Source of the DNA: Tetraselmis striata
Taxonomy: Eukaryota; Chlorophyta; Chlorodendrophyceae; Chlorodendrales; Chlorodendraceae
Length of the DNA stretch: 64,000 bases
Direction: 5' to 3'
Assembly: GCA_006384855.1 (NCBI GenBank)
Contig: VCJN01000687.1
Coordinates: 1-64,000, forward strand
Shown here: piece after piece, positions 43,441 through 54,800 of the stretch
Numbering within the stretch: the first letter of the stretch is position 1
Layout: each line of letters starts with the position of its first letter
Notes under the pieces: generated by a model
What the model was told of the DNA's origin: nothing
The model's input: only the letters and a program-made list of their open reading frames with translations
Databases searched by the model: none
Position numbers and translations under genes: made by a program

Positions 43441-43747
43441 GGCATTCCAGGCCAACGGGCTCAATGGGCGCACATGGCTCGGGCACCCTCCGCTGGGGAG
43501 TGCGCACTTCTCTCTCCCGCTTGGGCGCTGTGGCTCGGCGCAGTGCAACGTTTGAGATTTTTCTAGTCCGTTTTCCAATGCTTGTAGATGTTTCATGCAA
43601 GTGAATATATCCATATGCACGAGTACAAGAGCACGGGGCATCCGCCGTATCTGAAGCAAGATGACGACAGCACGAATAAGTAAAATACATCTACGGGTAC
43701 ATACCCACTATATTGCTATAGCATGTATTAGTATATAGTACATGGCA

Positions 43748-43911
43748 CTTAGCCTCCAATTAGTCTTGCAGAATGCTTTGGCAATTTGCTTGTTGACTGC
43801 AAAGGAGCGTTGCCCACCCAGGGATTTCCGTAACTGGATCGCTGCCTAAACGGCCATCGTAGAGAGACTGCAAGGGTTTCACTGCCAGTCCCGTCCCAGG
43901 GGCGAAAAAAA
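43748..43911 (+). repeat. 165-bp dispersed repeat, copy 2
   Basis: Same orientation and order as 34933-35100, with small indels, 8.8 kb away and outside the AP endonuclease gene. It is followed at 43925-43998 by a partial hairpin-family copy (TTGTGTTGATCTTTTAGTA). Confidence 0.75.
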
Positions 43912-44367
43912 AGTACATGGCACTAATGCAGCGGCTTGTGTTGATCTTTTAGTAAGGATTACTGCACTTAGAGGGGGATTTGTTACTTGCCTTATATTTT
44001 TTAGTAACATGTGCATATTCATAGCGCTATCTGCTACAAACTGTGACCAATATCCACTCCATCGTCGCTGCCAGAGTACCAGGCACCGCCTGTCGAGACA
44101 TATCAAAGGATATTTTACGCCACAGCAATAAGAATAGTTATCGGTGCAGTGGTACTACAGGGGCCTCACACCATATTCCAAGGTTAGTGAATCTCCGTAT
44201 AATCGACAGTCAAGCGTACAAACTCAATAATCGGCTAATGTGTGCAGCAAACCGGATAATTGGTCCGCCTCGGTGGCAGTTTTCAATAATTGCTTCCACC
44301 AGAGCAGCAAATCGGATAATAATCAACACCATTTGAAGCCCGCTTCAGGCCGACGCCGCCGCCGAAG

Positions 44368-44420
44368 CACCCCCCCCCCCCCCCCCCCCCCAACACACAC
44401 ACACACACACACACACACCA
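44368..44420. repeat. Poly-C run joined to an (AC)n microsatellite
   Basis: About 21 C followed by about 13 AC units. No gene context is visible; 44000-44895 otherwise holds nothing I can name. Confidence 0.9.
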
Positions 44421-44895
44421 CACCCGAAAGGGAGGGGGCGTCCAGGGCGAGGAGCCATATCGGGCCGCTCCCCCCACGAAGTTACATTTTTGAAAATATC
44501 CTTGGAAAACATTATATTTGGTAGAAAATATGTGAGCCCAATTGAGTGTGCGGAAATGGCCGCGCGCATGAAGCGAAAGAATGATGAACGGCGTTTTGTA
44601 GAGGAGCACGGAAGCCAAACTTCCAGGGCGGCAGGCAGGACTACAAGGCCGGGAGTGGCCGACCGCCGCGGTCGTCGAGTCCCGAGGGTTGTGGATTCCT
44701 CGACGGTGGTGAGGTGAACCAAAGTGTGATCATATATGTGGATCGTCGCCACTTGCTGATAAGTCGAGCTTGACCCGAATCGCGCGCATCAGCAGCATGC
44801 GCTCGCGGTCGATTGTTCGCGACCGCCAACAAGGTTGTAAAGCGTTGGCGGAGCGCCCACGCAATAGTTTTTGGGTAGGTATCAGTGGTACAAGC

Positions 44896-45415
44896 TGTTG
44901 AGATATCAAGCTCGAAAAAGGTGCCGATCGGACTTGGATGTCATCATTCGATATTGTAGAGCTAGTATACCCGTTTGAACCGGGCCGAGGACCACACCAC
45001 AGGACTGTACAAGGTAATGTCCCAACACCCCTCCTGGTTCCGAGGAGAGGGAGGACCGGAAAGTCTGGGTAAAGATCATGGGACCTGAGCCATAGAAGCC
45101 GGAGTCATCCGCACTTGAGCCTTGATGTCGGAGAATTTATGGGAATTGATGATCGCGTCCCCAGAAGCTACAAATCGGTCTTACACCGGATATAGCGGAA
45201 GAAGGAGCGCCCATGAAATCTTGAAATGCTTCAAGCGGGAGTCGAACACGGGTCATACAGGCTCGCCACCTTAGCTCCGAAACCATGTTGAGATATCAAG
45301 CTCGGAAAAAGGTGCCGATCGGACTTGGATGTCATCATTCGATATTGTAGAGCTTGTATACCTGTCTGAACCGGGCCGAGGACCACACATTACTGTACGA
45401 GGTACTGTCCCAACA
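44896..45415 (-). mobile_element. TRIM (terminal-repeat retrotransposon in miniature), 520 bp
   Basis: Direct terminal repeats of 132 bp (44896-45027) and 130 bp (45286-45415) begin TGTTG and end CAACA. The element is bordered by CAAGC on both sides (44891-44895 and 45416-45420), a 5-bp target duplication. Read on the minus strand, TGGTTTCGGAGC lies directly after one LTR (45285 downward), a primer binding site complementary to a tRNA 3' end, and the purine tract AGGAGGGG directly precedes the other LTR (45028-45035). The internal 258 bp encode nothing. Such elements move only with enzymes supplied by full-length LTR elements. Confidence 0.88.
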
Positions 45416-45420
45416 CAAGC

Positions 45421-46754
45421 TATGGACGTTACAGTGGTACGGTAGTGAGTTATGGAATTGGACAAACGATACACAGATGTATAATACTCCATTTATACAG
45501 CAAGGAGTATTATGCGCATACAACAGTACGAGTATAGACAATGGTGTGTTCCGTGATTAGACAAAAAGTGTGTACATACATATGTAGGACTATATATAAG
45601 AATAGGTATGGTACATCAGCCGTATACGATTGTATATCATCGGGTTTTACTAGTACCATCATCGGGTTATACTAGTATCAACGCACGGATAAAAAACACG
45701 TCCTGTATCGTGTAAATATCAAATCCGAAGTAATTTTATTGTTGCTGCCGCAAATGGTCAAAAAAAAGTGTCTGCCCCAAGAATGCCCAGCGCTTAGGTC
45801 TCTCGGCAATTGCTCACGCCAGCTCTGGACCGCTTCTCAATATTCATCGGCGTGCGCGTGGAACTGTGTTTGCGTCCACCCATTTCGCACCGTTGTAAAT
45901 TTCCTGCAAATTATTCGGCCGAAAATTATTGCCGTTTGCTGCAGCCCCTCCCACCACCCTATCTATTGGCGACTTGCTGCCGACAAGCCACCCAGCCGAT
46001 TACGGACAAAAAAACGCACAGCCTCACCCCACCGATTACTCAGAACGACCCTACAGGTAATTTTTATCTAAAGGAATTACTTGTTGATGCACTGATGGGG
46101 GGGGAAACGCAATCCTCACACGCACGTGCGGCTACCGGGTACGACAGATGCACAGTGCAATGTAAAGCCCTAGCTGGTAGGGGTAGCGCTACACGTCTTC
46201 AGTAGTACAATTAGAATTGTAACCAGCAGTATACCCATATCGGGTACCATACTTGGAATGAAACCTCAAAGCTTGAAATCACTTCGAGTATGGAGCGTAT
46301 AATACTAATAACGGTTCTGTCTGCTCGGTGATCAATGTGAAACTGCGCAGGCATGAATAGCGACTAAATCAGGAGCCGTCGCTACTACATGGAGCTAAAA
46401 ACCATTAATACATAAACAGTACTACGACTACGCGATCAATGCAGAGTATGTTGCAACACCTAGCGACTACTCCTCTTTGATTTGGTTTTATTGACGGTTT
46501 TTACCATTAACGTACCATCCGTGCCGGTACGAGTGCGGACACATATGTGCGGGTAATATGATATTTACAGTATCTGACGACGAGGCGTGGCCCCCCCCGG
46601 TGCTTGGCGGTAAAATACCCTTAACAGTGCTTCATAAAGTTGGTCTTTTCAAGCCGCCGTTGAAAATGGTTTCAAACCGTTTTGGCAAGCATTTTTGAAA
46701 GCGCGAGTGTCGGCGCGGACACCGGCGGACGGACAGCTCTGGCTGATACTCGGG
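45421..46754. other. Stretch without a recognisable gene
   Basis: Open frames up to 131 codons (45739-46205) have no motif and no splice context that I trust. AT-rich in part. Confidence 0.45.
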
Positions 46755-46870
46755 TACTGGTGTGAATTACAAAAAGGGGCAGAAACAAATCAATAACCTC
46801 CGTGGGTCCTTGTACTAGTACCCGTACCAGTTCCCGAAAACCTGCCCTTTTTGTAATTCACACCAGTACC
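46755..46870. repeat. Hairpin-family ends facing each other
   Basis: GGTGTGAATTACAAAAAG at about 46758 is the inverse of CTTTTTGTAATTCACACC at about 46847, the conserved end of the hairpin repeat family. Confidence 0.7.
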
Positions 46871-46970
46871 CGTACGGTTTGTTGAAGTTGCCCGTAACGT
46901 TGTACTACGCGGTACAGGGTAGTCTCTTGTTGCTTGCGTTTTTTAAAATCGTAAGTAAATACATAGTTAC

Positions 46971-47162
46971 ATGAGCGAGCTGCAAAAGGCGATCAGGAAA
47001 CGCTTGCGCTTTTGAAATCCGCTGCGGCATACCGAGCTAGGTAGCGACCAATGAAGATTGAATTTCCTTCGCGCATTAGCGACTAGCTAATAGCGAGTAC
47101 AGGTATCCTGTACAGATACGCTGTAGGGTTTCTTGATCGCCTTTTGCAGCTAGCTCATGTCA
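46971..47162. mobile_element. MITE-like element with LINE-tail inverted termini
   Basis: Starts CATGAGCGAGCTGCAAAAGG and CGATCAGGAAA, ends TTTCTTGATCGCC and TTTTGCAGCTAGCTCATG, so the roughly 30-bp ends are inverted copies of the 3' tail of the LINE at 51.8 kb. The 130-bp middle is unique. It may be two tails inserted head to head, or a real inverted-repeat element. Confidence 0.6.
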
Positions 47163-47433
47163 CTGATAGGATACACTGATATATATATATTTTGATACAC
47201 ACTGCTATAGTGAGTGATTCGATTTGTATATATGCTCGTACTCGGAAATAAAGAAGCCCTATGGGATACTCATATCCCTGAGCTCGTAGAGTAGGGCTTC
47301 TCATATCCCTGTACAGCAGGGTGCACCAACCACCCGTACGAGGACACAGGAGTACTGCCGGGAGTACTGCTAGATACCGGCGGAAGTCGTAGGCACGAGT
47401 GCTCCCAGCATGCCAATATCTCCATACAGTACT

Positions 47434-47675
47434 GGTAAGGATTAGTCGCGCGGCGGGACGACCGCGTTATATTTATTTGGAGTGCTGGTACTGGTAGTCG
47501 CTAGTACTCGTCGTTACATGCTCGTGATACTCTGTACCCGTACTGCTAGCTATCGGCGGGGGTGGTACAAGGGTACCGTACCCAATGCCAGTCCTGGTAC
47601 TGGGCGCGCGGCGGGGCGCCCGCGTTTTTCTTATTAGAGTAGTAGTCGCTACATGCGTGATTCTGTACCATCAGT
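47434..47675 (+). repeat. Diverged tandem duplication
   Basis: Units at 47434-47549 and 47588-47675 share CGCGCGGCGGG, CCGCGTT, TAGTCGCTA and ACATGC in the same order. Just upstream, 47256-47313 has an inverted pair GAAGCCCTA and TAGGGCTTC. Confidence 0.5.
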
Positions 47676-47765
47676 ACATCATATCTGAGCAGGGTGATGC
47701 GCATGCTGCCGCACGACGCTCGGGCCGGCGCGATGGGCAAACGGGCCCCGGCGGGGGGGACTTAC

Positions 47766-48293
47766 CAAGGACGGAGTGGCTTGCAGCTCAGGCGGGTGGG
47801 AAACTGCAGGATTGTCCGGAGAAATCTCCGCTGCGGCCGCGTCCTGAACAGTATCTTGAGGGGGACCGGGCGGGAAGTTCTGTGCCGCGGCCGGTAGAAG
47901 AGCCTCCTCGAATAAAATGAAGCAGTGATCGCTAGCCTTGAACACCAGATACATAGCGTATGCCATGAGCGCCGCCCACAGCAAGGTCTGTACCGGTGAG
48001 CCCACGGCGTATAGAGCGCCAAGCGGGCCAAAACCTCCAATGGTAATTTGGAGTGTAGCGCGTTCCTGGCTCTCGGGTACGTGGTGGCACAGCAAGATTC
48101 CGAGGGAGGTCCAGGAACAGAGCCATCCCACGACTCCGGCGCCGCCCACCACCGCGTTCCGCAGTCCCGCGAGAAGAACCACAATGCTGCCAATCACACT
48201 GTCAGGCTTCTCGATGAACATGATCCCTGTAACGAAGCTGGGCATTTGTAAAATCATACAGAGTGTTTCGACAGCGAGAGATATCAGGGACAA
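47766..48293 (-). CDS. Partial exon of an unrecognised multi-span membrane protein
   Basis: A minus-strand frame open from an upstream TAA near 48359 and ending at a strong donor, TCCTTG/GTAAGT, at 47765. No ATG begins the frame before MILQMPSF, so an earlier exon is likely. Hydrophobic segments: LISLAVETLCMILQMPSF, SVIGSIVVLLAGL with GVVGWLCSWTSLGILLCHH, and LGALYAVGSPVQTLL with WAALMAYAMYLVF; then an acidic, proline-rich tail. About four helices are likely. I do not recognise the family. No following exon is seen to the left, where repeats begin, so the gene may have been cut by insertions. Function unknown. Confidence 0.45.
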
Positions 48294-48814
48294 TCCTGCC
48301 GGTGACGTTGCTTTTCCCTGGCGGTAATGGCGGCGGGTACGGTGACTAGGAAGCGTTTAATGCTGACCGCTTGACGTGCTGCGCTGTGGAGGGGAGGCGG
48401 GCGGGTTATTATTACTAGCGACTACTGGTACTTGCACGTGTCCTACAACAAATGTAGGCTTTTTCCTTCCCCAGTACTTTCCGTGCATTCTCAGGACGCT
48501 CTCCCTGTAACCGTCATCAGCTACGGGTATCTCCCACCATGCATATGTTCTGTACACTACGCTTCAAAATAAATGGCCATTTGGCACCGCCAAGGTGACG
48601 ACAGTGCGCGAGCCCGTGCCGATTGGAGGCCGGAGACGACCGATCTGCGCGAGCAGGTCCGCAGATTGCCCGCTGCCGCCGTCTTGGCCGCTGCCTGCGC
48701 CCTCGGCAAGCGCCCGCCGTCCGCACCTCGCCACCTCACAGGCTCACACGGACACACGGTCACGCACCTCACACGAATCCTTCGTAGTGCTCACCCGCGC
48801 ATCGCTTGTGCGCA

Positions 48815-49372
48815 ATGGGGAAGCGCTTTGCGGCCGGCAGGCCGAACAAGAGCCAGGCGCTGGTGCAGGAAGTGCACGTCAAGCATGCGAAACGCTCGGC
48901 CCAGACGACCGACAAGAACGGCGTGTTGCAGCAAATCGAGCTGAAAGGGCACATGTGTGGTCATGGAAACTTCGACTATGAGGCGTTCAAGAAGGACGAG
49001 GCGTTCAACCCCACGCAGTGCGTGCATCACCTACTGTTCCGCTGCAAGCACATACCAAAGTTGTGCTTGTTTTCAAATTTCGCCCGCTATATGACTCATG
49101 TTGGCATGGCCGATCGTTTGGTAGTCCTGAACGACGTAGCGTGCCCTTCGTTTCGTCGTGTGGCTCTCTGGAGTAGGATAAGCACCATGAGTTGTAGAAT
49201 AGGTACCCTGCCCTCGTCGCAAGAAAGGCTGAGAAGAATGCTTTCGTCGTCGTCAGCGTCGACCAGCGCATTTTTGGCAGCATCTTCCACGGCATGCTCT
49301 GTGGAGAGAATCACTCGTCGAAACGGGGTCCGCCTAAGAGGCATATCATACGGACATCGCGTCATCAGATAA
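48815..49372 (+). CDS. Hypothetical protein, doubtful
   Basis: ATG at 48815 opens a frame whose first 90 codons look protein-like (MGKRFAAGRPNKSQALVQEV, then GVLQQIELKGHMCGHGNFDY and CVHHLLFRCKHIPKL, with several Cys and His). The frame later runs into the Harbinger-like element at 49338, so the last codons are not native. Codon bias and a basic start support a real exon weakly. No family recognised. Confidence 0.25.
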   Translation: MGKRFAAGRPNKSQALVQEVHVKHAKRSAQTTDKNGVLQQIELKGHMCGHGNFDYEAFKKDEAFNPTQCVHHLLFRCKHIPKLCLFSNFARYMTHVGMADRLVVLNDVACPSFRRVALWSRISTMSCRIGTLPSSQERLRRMLSSSSASTSAFLAASSTACSVERITRRNGVRLRGISYGHRVIR

Positions 49373-50349
49373 TCCTGTCATCGGATAAATACTCGAACCG
49401 GAGCGTGCCACGTCGTAACTGATGACATGCCCCGCGCCGCTATCTGATGACAGACCCGCGTGTATATTTGGAAATGCCCCCGTGTACAGTATACACGCGT
49501 CATCAGATAGCGGCCTCGGCCAGCCCATTTTCAAAACATTTTCGCCCAGTCTACCTACCTGCCCGGCACCCGCCGACGCCATTGCAGGCTCCACCGAGCA
49601 ATCTCCGCAACGGACAGCCAGGCGGGGCGAACCCACATGGGAGACCCGCCCTTCCCGCACTATGGGGGGTCATGTTTCCCCTGGGTTCACGGTTTCGCCG
49701 CGGGAGCTACGCGCGAAGGCCCGTGCACTGGCGGGGCGCAGCGGCCGCAGCCCTGGCGCCTCGCCCGCCGCCACCGCGCTGCGCCCGTCTCGCCCGCCCG
49801 CGCGTGGTCATCCCTCGACAGCCGGCGCAGTGCCTGATCCTTGTCTCGCTTCTCGTTGCATGCACGGTTAGGATGGCGTGCGCTCGCGTGGCCATGGGGC
49901 GTGGCCCCGTTGTCATCCTCATCGGTGTACGCTTCGTCTGTATGCGGTGTGTCCATGTCTATGTCCAGTGCGGCCCCGGCAATGGCCAGCATCCGAGGGT
50001 ACGCGCTGCCCTCCGACTGCGCGTTGCCGTAGGTAAGTGCAAGCCCTTTAACTTCGTCTACGGCAAAGCTGGGACGCTCCATGACTGTCCAGTGTGGATG
50101 GGCGGGACGGACGGGGCGAGAGACACGAGGGAAAAGATGGTGTTTGCGGGCCCGATGGCGGCGGCGGAACTAGAAGCGCCGGTCGATTTCTTGCGATATC
50201 TGATGACAGACCAACGCATCTTGATATTTGTCCGTATGAATCACATCTCTTGTCATGCGTTAGCGTTGTCGACGTGGCAGCCCGCGGTGCGCGAACGGTA
50301 GATGATGACAAGGATTATCTGATGACGCGATGTCCGTATGATATGCCTC
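49338..50349. mobile_element. Harbinger-like non-autonomous DNA transposon, 1 kb
   Basis: Inverted ends GAGGCATATCATACGGACAT and on (about 40 bp, through CGCGTCATCAGATAATCC) at 49338 and, reversed, ending at 50349. TAA flanks both ends (49335-49337, 50350-50352), the 3-bp TWA duplication typical of PIF/Harbinger. Internally the phrase ATCTGATGACAG recurs several times. A 131-codon minus-strand frame (49687-50082) shows no transposase motif. Confidence 0.7.
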
Positions 50350-50370
50350 TAACTGCGCCTAGCTAGTTAT

Positions 50371-50447
50371 ACATGAGCTAGCTGCAAAAGACGATCAGGA
50401 AACCACCCGAATAGGCAATAGAGAACGTCCACTACAGCAATACACTA
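50371..50447 (-). mobile_element. Short 5'-truncated LINE tail
   Basis: CATGAGCTAGCTGCAAAAG, then ACGATCAGGAAACCACCC and GAATAGGCAAT, matching the start of the LINE at 51839-51915. Confidence 0.75.
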
Positions 50448-51838
50448 TTACGTCTATAGCATTCGAGAATACTACATCCGTCAAAATTACTGAACGGGTA
50501 GTACTCAAATATCCGTCACTGCATATAGGCCGCGTGCCACATGACAAACCGATTCCTACCGCATGAGGATGTGACCCCCATCTCCCCCCAGGCTACACGC
50601 GCATAGTCGCTAGCAGTCGCAGAAACGAGCAGTGCGATCGCGTATGATACACATAGTCGCTGAAGATGTATAATCCTTACCGCCGTCCTAGCCAAATCAC
50701 TGATTTGGAAACCTCCTTTCGCCCGTACGAGAATAGCATGCATGAATGCATCCTATCCTAACCGAATAGCGACCGTGTTTGCATATCTCGCGATTTTAAC
50801 TTATGACGCCATCCACGCGCGTAACGGTAGCCGCTCCTCACCGCCGCGGCATCGGCTGTGGGTTGCGGCTCGGAGCCCCGCCGCCCATGCGCATTCCGTC
50901 CGTATACTCACTGACGGTATCGCTTGCCCGCGCTGTGGCAACCGCCTACCACCATGGCGCCGCTCAGACTGGCGCACACATGGCGGGCGCGGCCGACTGC
51001 TCGCCGCCCGCCGTGTGTTCCTCATTGTCATCGGTTGGGATGAGAGCAACGAGTTGGTCCCCTTTTTGTACGCTAGCCATAGCCTCTCGGCAAGAAACGT
51101 TGACCGACTTTGGGTTGGGGCGGTCGCCTCGACGTAGGCGGCCGGACACGCAGTGGACGGGTAATGGCGGCCGGTGGGTGGGTGTGCCCGGTAACGGCGG
51201 CCATGTGGTGGGTGTGCCACGGGAGGGGCGCGGCCGCAGGTGGGCCACCCGTGGGCGGCGGCGAGTTCGTTACATATATACGACAGCTGCGAGCCGTGCG
51301 ATGAATGATAGACGCATGTGCGCCGTTCATCCTATGATCTTTGACGTATCAACCTTTACGCAACCAAATAGAAAACGCGAGTGATTTTGTCACTGGCTGA
51401 GGTCCGAATTACTCGAGCCTCGTGATTTGACCACCAATCCGAACACCCGCGTCGACCAAGTGGCGATTTGATTTCCCAAATCACTTTATTTTGAGATCTG
51501 GACCGTACGATTTACGAGTACTTACGTCATCAAAGATCCTACGGCCACGATCTTTTTAATGTATGGGTTTTCAAATTAGTCATGATCGCGACTTGTTTAG
51601 GATAGGATGGTGGTTATATCGTCGCCAATGCATTTCGTTGCATCGATATCTTGATCTATAACAACTATGTATCTTGATCTTGCAAGTCAAAATCGAGTTT
51701 ATTTGTACATCGCATGTACGCCATGCATATATGCTAGGCCTATCTAGGGTATTTACCTATCCTAATCTCACAACACGCCGGCTGATGACAGTGGCTACCA
51801 GTATCTGGTATCCTGTACCAATACATGGGCATATAGTT
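50448..51838. other. Stretch without a recognisable gene
   Basis: GC-rich frames at 50742-51384 are shadows on both strands without motifs. 51370-51780 is AT-rich and empty as far as I can see. Confidence 0.45.
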
Positions 51839-54800
51839 TCATGAGCTAGCTGCAAAAGGCGATCGGGAAAAACACCCGAATAGGCAATTGGAAACATCCA
51901 CTATAGCAGTTGCGAGGTGGAAGTAGCACCAGAAGAGGGTGCGGAATGAGCACGGGCAAACGCATCAGACTTGGCCGTCTGCACTCCGGCAGAGAGAATG
52001 CCGCCCAAGGTACCATGCAAGCAAGCTGAGACTCGATGCAACAACCCCCGCCGCGTGCGCGACATGTGATGGCGGAACTCATCGGGCGGGCTGGCAACAA
52101 AGTTTCGAAGAGCCTGGACGGACTAGCCACGTAGGAAGCATAAAGTCGGGGCGGAAGGACCGTCGGGGAAGTTGCGTACATCAAGTAACACCGCGAAGAT
52201 GTAGACCACCGTTAAGGCGGATTTTCCGAGGCGGCCGCGATCCTAAACCACAAAAGGGTAGTACCGGTGAACACTTTGCACCGGGCGGGCGGAAGACGCC
52301 CGGTCCGCCGCTAGCTTGCTGCGCTCCGCCTCGCTCGGTGCCGCGATCCCCGGGGTGCACCAGCGGGGTCGTTGCCCCATGTGGGCGGGGTCGTGGAGGA
52401 CACGCACGCGAAATCGATAATGTAATCGCACGCCCCCCCCCCCTCCGCCAGCGTCAAATCTGACGGCCGCGAGCGGTCCGCTTGGCGAAGCCCACTAGTC
52501 TCAAGGGTCAAGTCGCCGACTCCCGAGCGGTCCCGGTCGAGCACCGCCCCCGCTTCGATCGCCACGGAAGCCCACATATTTTTGGAAGCGGTATGCATGC
52601 GGTGCTTGCAGTTCGCAACGGGGCAGATGGGCAGGTGATCCACGACGAAATCCGTGGCATTCCGGTTCGAGCCATCCGTATAGCGAAGCCATAAGGGGTC
52701 AATCCCACACGTGGGGCCAGGACATGTGACAAGCGCGGAACCCCCGCGCGGGCGAAGGCCCAGCACCCGCGCAGCGGCGGCCGAATGAGCGGCATGGGGA
52801 ATCTTGCGGGCTGACTCGTGATCCGTCTGAAAAAGCGATAGGGAGCCCGGCCCGCTTGCGCTGTACAAGCGCACGGTATCAAGGCGCGAAGCCGCGGCAC
52901 CCATACGCTGGAAGCCAAGAGCGAGGGCCACGAAGTCACGCAAGCGAATCGCACGGCTGAGGTGGCGTTGGACAACCATGGTCGTCGTGGGTTGATCATC
53001 GGAGGCAGCACCCGTACCCGTACCCGAGGGCGGAGCTGTAGCACCGCCTGGCTGAGGTTCCAGTAGGGAAGGAGATGCCACTGACGGAGGGGGTGCCACT
53101 AATTTGCGGGGCGTCGGTATATATCTTGAGAGCTACAGAAGCGCGTTGTAGTAACGGTATTGGCAGTACTCGTACCACCGATAGGAAGCGATTGCTGGGC
53201 AGCAGAGGCGGCCTCACCAGTACCAACTCCATGACTAGTGGCCGTAAAAGATGTGATGACGCGCAGTCCTCCGCTAGCTAGTGCTCGTACCCGCACGGGC
53301 CGTAGTACCAACTGAAGGATTCGGTGCCGCGGTGGTCGTAGCATTACCGACCGTAAGTAACTCGAAGATCTCGTGGGCGTGCCCGTACGCGGCGCGTGCG
53401 CGCTGCACATCTGCTTGCGGTAACGTGGTAAGGGCCCGTACATTCTCGTATACGCGGCGCGTCTCGCGCGCCCATGGCAAAGCACTCGTAGCCACGGACG
53501 ACACCTCGGCGCAAACCGCCTCGTACAAGGGGCTGAGGGCGGGCCCGTACTCCCGTACCAGCTTTGGCATGACAACCGATTGCGCGGAATAAAACGCCGC
53601 GGGGGCCTCAAACTGCAGCAAGGCCATATTCAAACCGCCAAAATCCGCGGGCATACTCATCTGGAGGATCGCAGTCTCCATGCATGCGCGGTGTATAATT
53701 GTCGCAAGCGTCCAAACCAAGCAACGAAAACGCAGCCGAAATGTTGGCGGCGTCCACGGCCTCCATGAAAGGGTCCAGCTCCGACAGCGGCATCATCCGG
53801 CTGAGGAAGCCGGTCTGCCGCACCGCGCATACGACCGGCAGCCGCATGGCCCCGTGGTGGCCACCGTATCCCGACGTGCCAAAGGAGGCGATGCGCTCCA
53901 ATGGTGCGGCGTGGGCCTCCCGGCGCCGCCCCAACGCACGGGTCAACCACCCGGGGTAATGGCTAATAGGAGCACCGAGCGAGGTACACAGCGCCATCCT
54001 GGACAAGGTCGTCGGCCGGGCGGGGTACGAGACCCTCCTGGGGCCAACTTCGCCCGCACTGCCCGCAACTCGGCCTCGCTGTCACCGGGGTGACGAACGT
54101 ACCGCGTCTTACTCTCTTGTACCACCAGTACGACTTTGAAAAGCTCCGTACAATACTCGTCGAAAACACGCGGAACGTGGCTGGGCCGCGGCGGTAGCCG
54201 CGCCGCAATCATCCGCGAAGCTTTGGCAGAAAGTATCAGCGGCGGTATGAGCCACAACCGCTTGCACCGGGCCCGCAATAGCGAGGCAGAAATATAGCGG
54301 GGCCAATACATCACCCTGGCGCACACCCGTACGAGACTGTAGGGTAGCACGCAAAGTACCGGGCGGATCCTCCGGCGCGTAGTAGTACATGTCGCTAGGA
54401 CGATCGTACAGCATCCGGAAAAAAGGGATCATGCCATGTAGACACGGGTGCTGAAGCAAGCCGTAAGGTATCGCACCCCGGGATACTTCATTGAAGGCAT
54501 TCCGAATATCCAGTAGCGACTAGTAGTAGCCGCCCTTTCCCGCCAGTACCACGCCCGCCGAAAAGCTGCAGCGCCACTACCAGCATGCTCATATACGCCG
54601 TCTCACAGCCAGCTCCCGACTGAAAGCTGCGTTGTACCGGGCCCATGGCCTCCCGCGCATCCGCACACACATGCACAAGAGCGTGGGCGGAGGCCAGGCG
54701 CACCAGCACGGAGCCGACGCCAAGCGGGCGTACTCGCAGCGGCTCGCCGGTCTTCGCCCGCTCCTCGCGCGCGGCGGGGTCGTCCTTGTGGAGCGCAAAG

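Noticed and set aside
43319-43690. 123-codon minus-strand frame
   Set aside because: It overlaps a diverged tandem duplication and has no recognisable motif.
45241-45285. tRNA-like GTTCGACTCCC (minus strand) next to the TRIM primer site
   Set aside because: The stem does not pair; the adjacent TGGTTTCGGAGC is better explained as a primer binding site.
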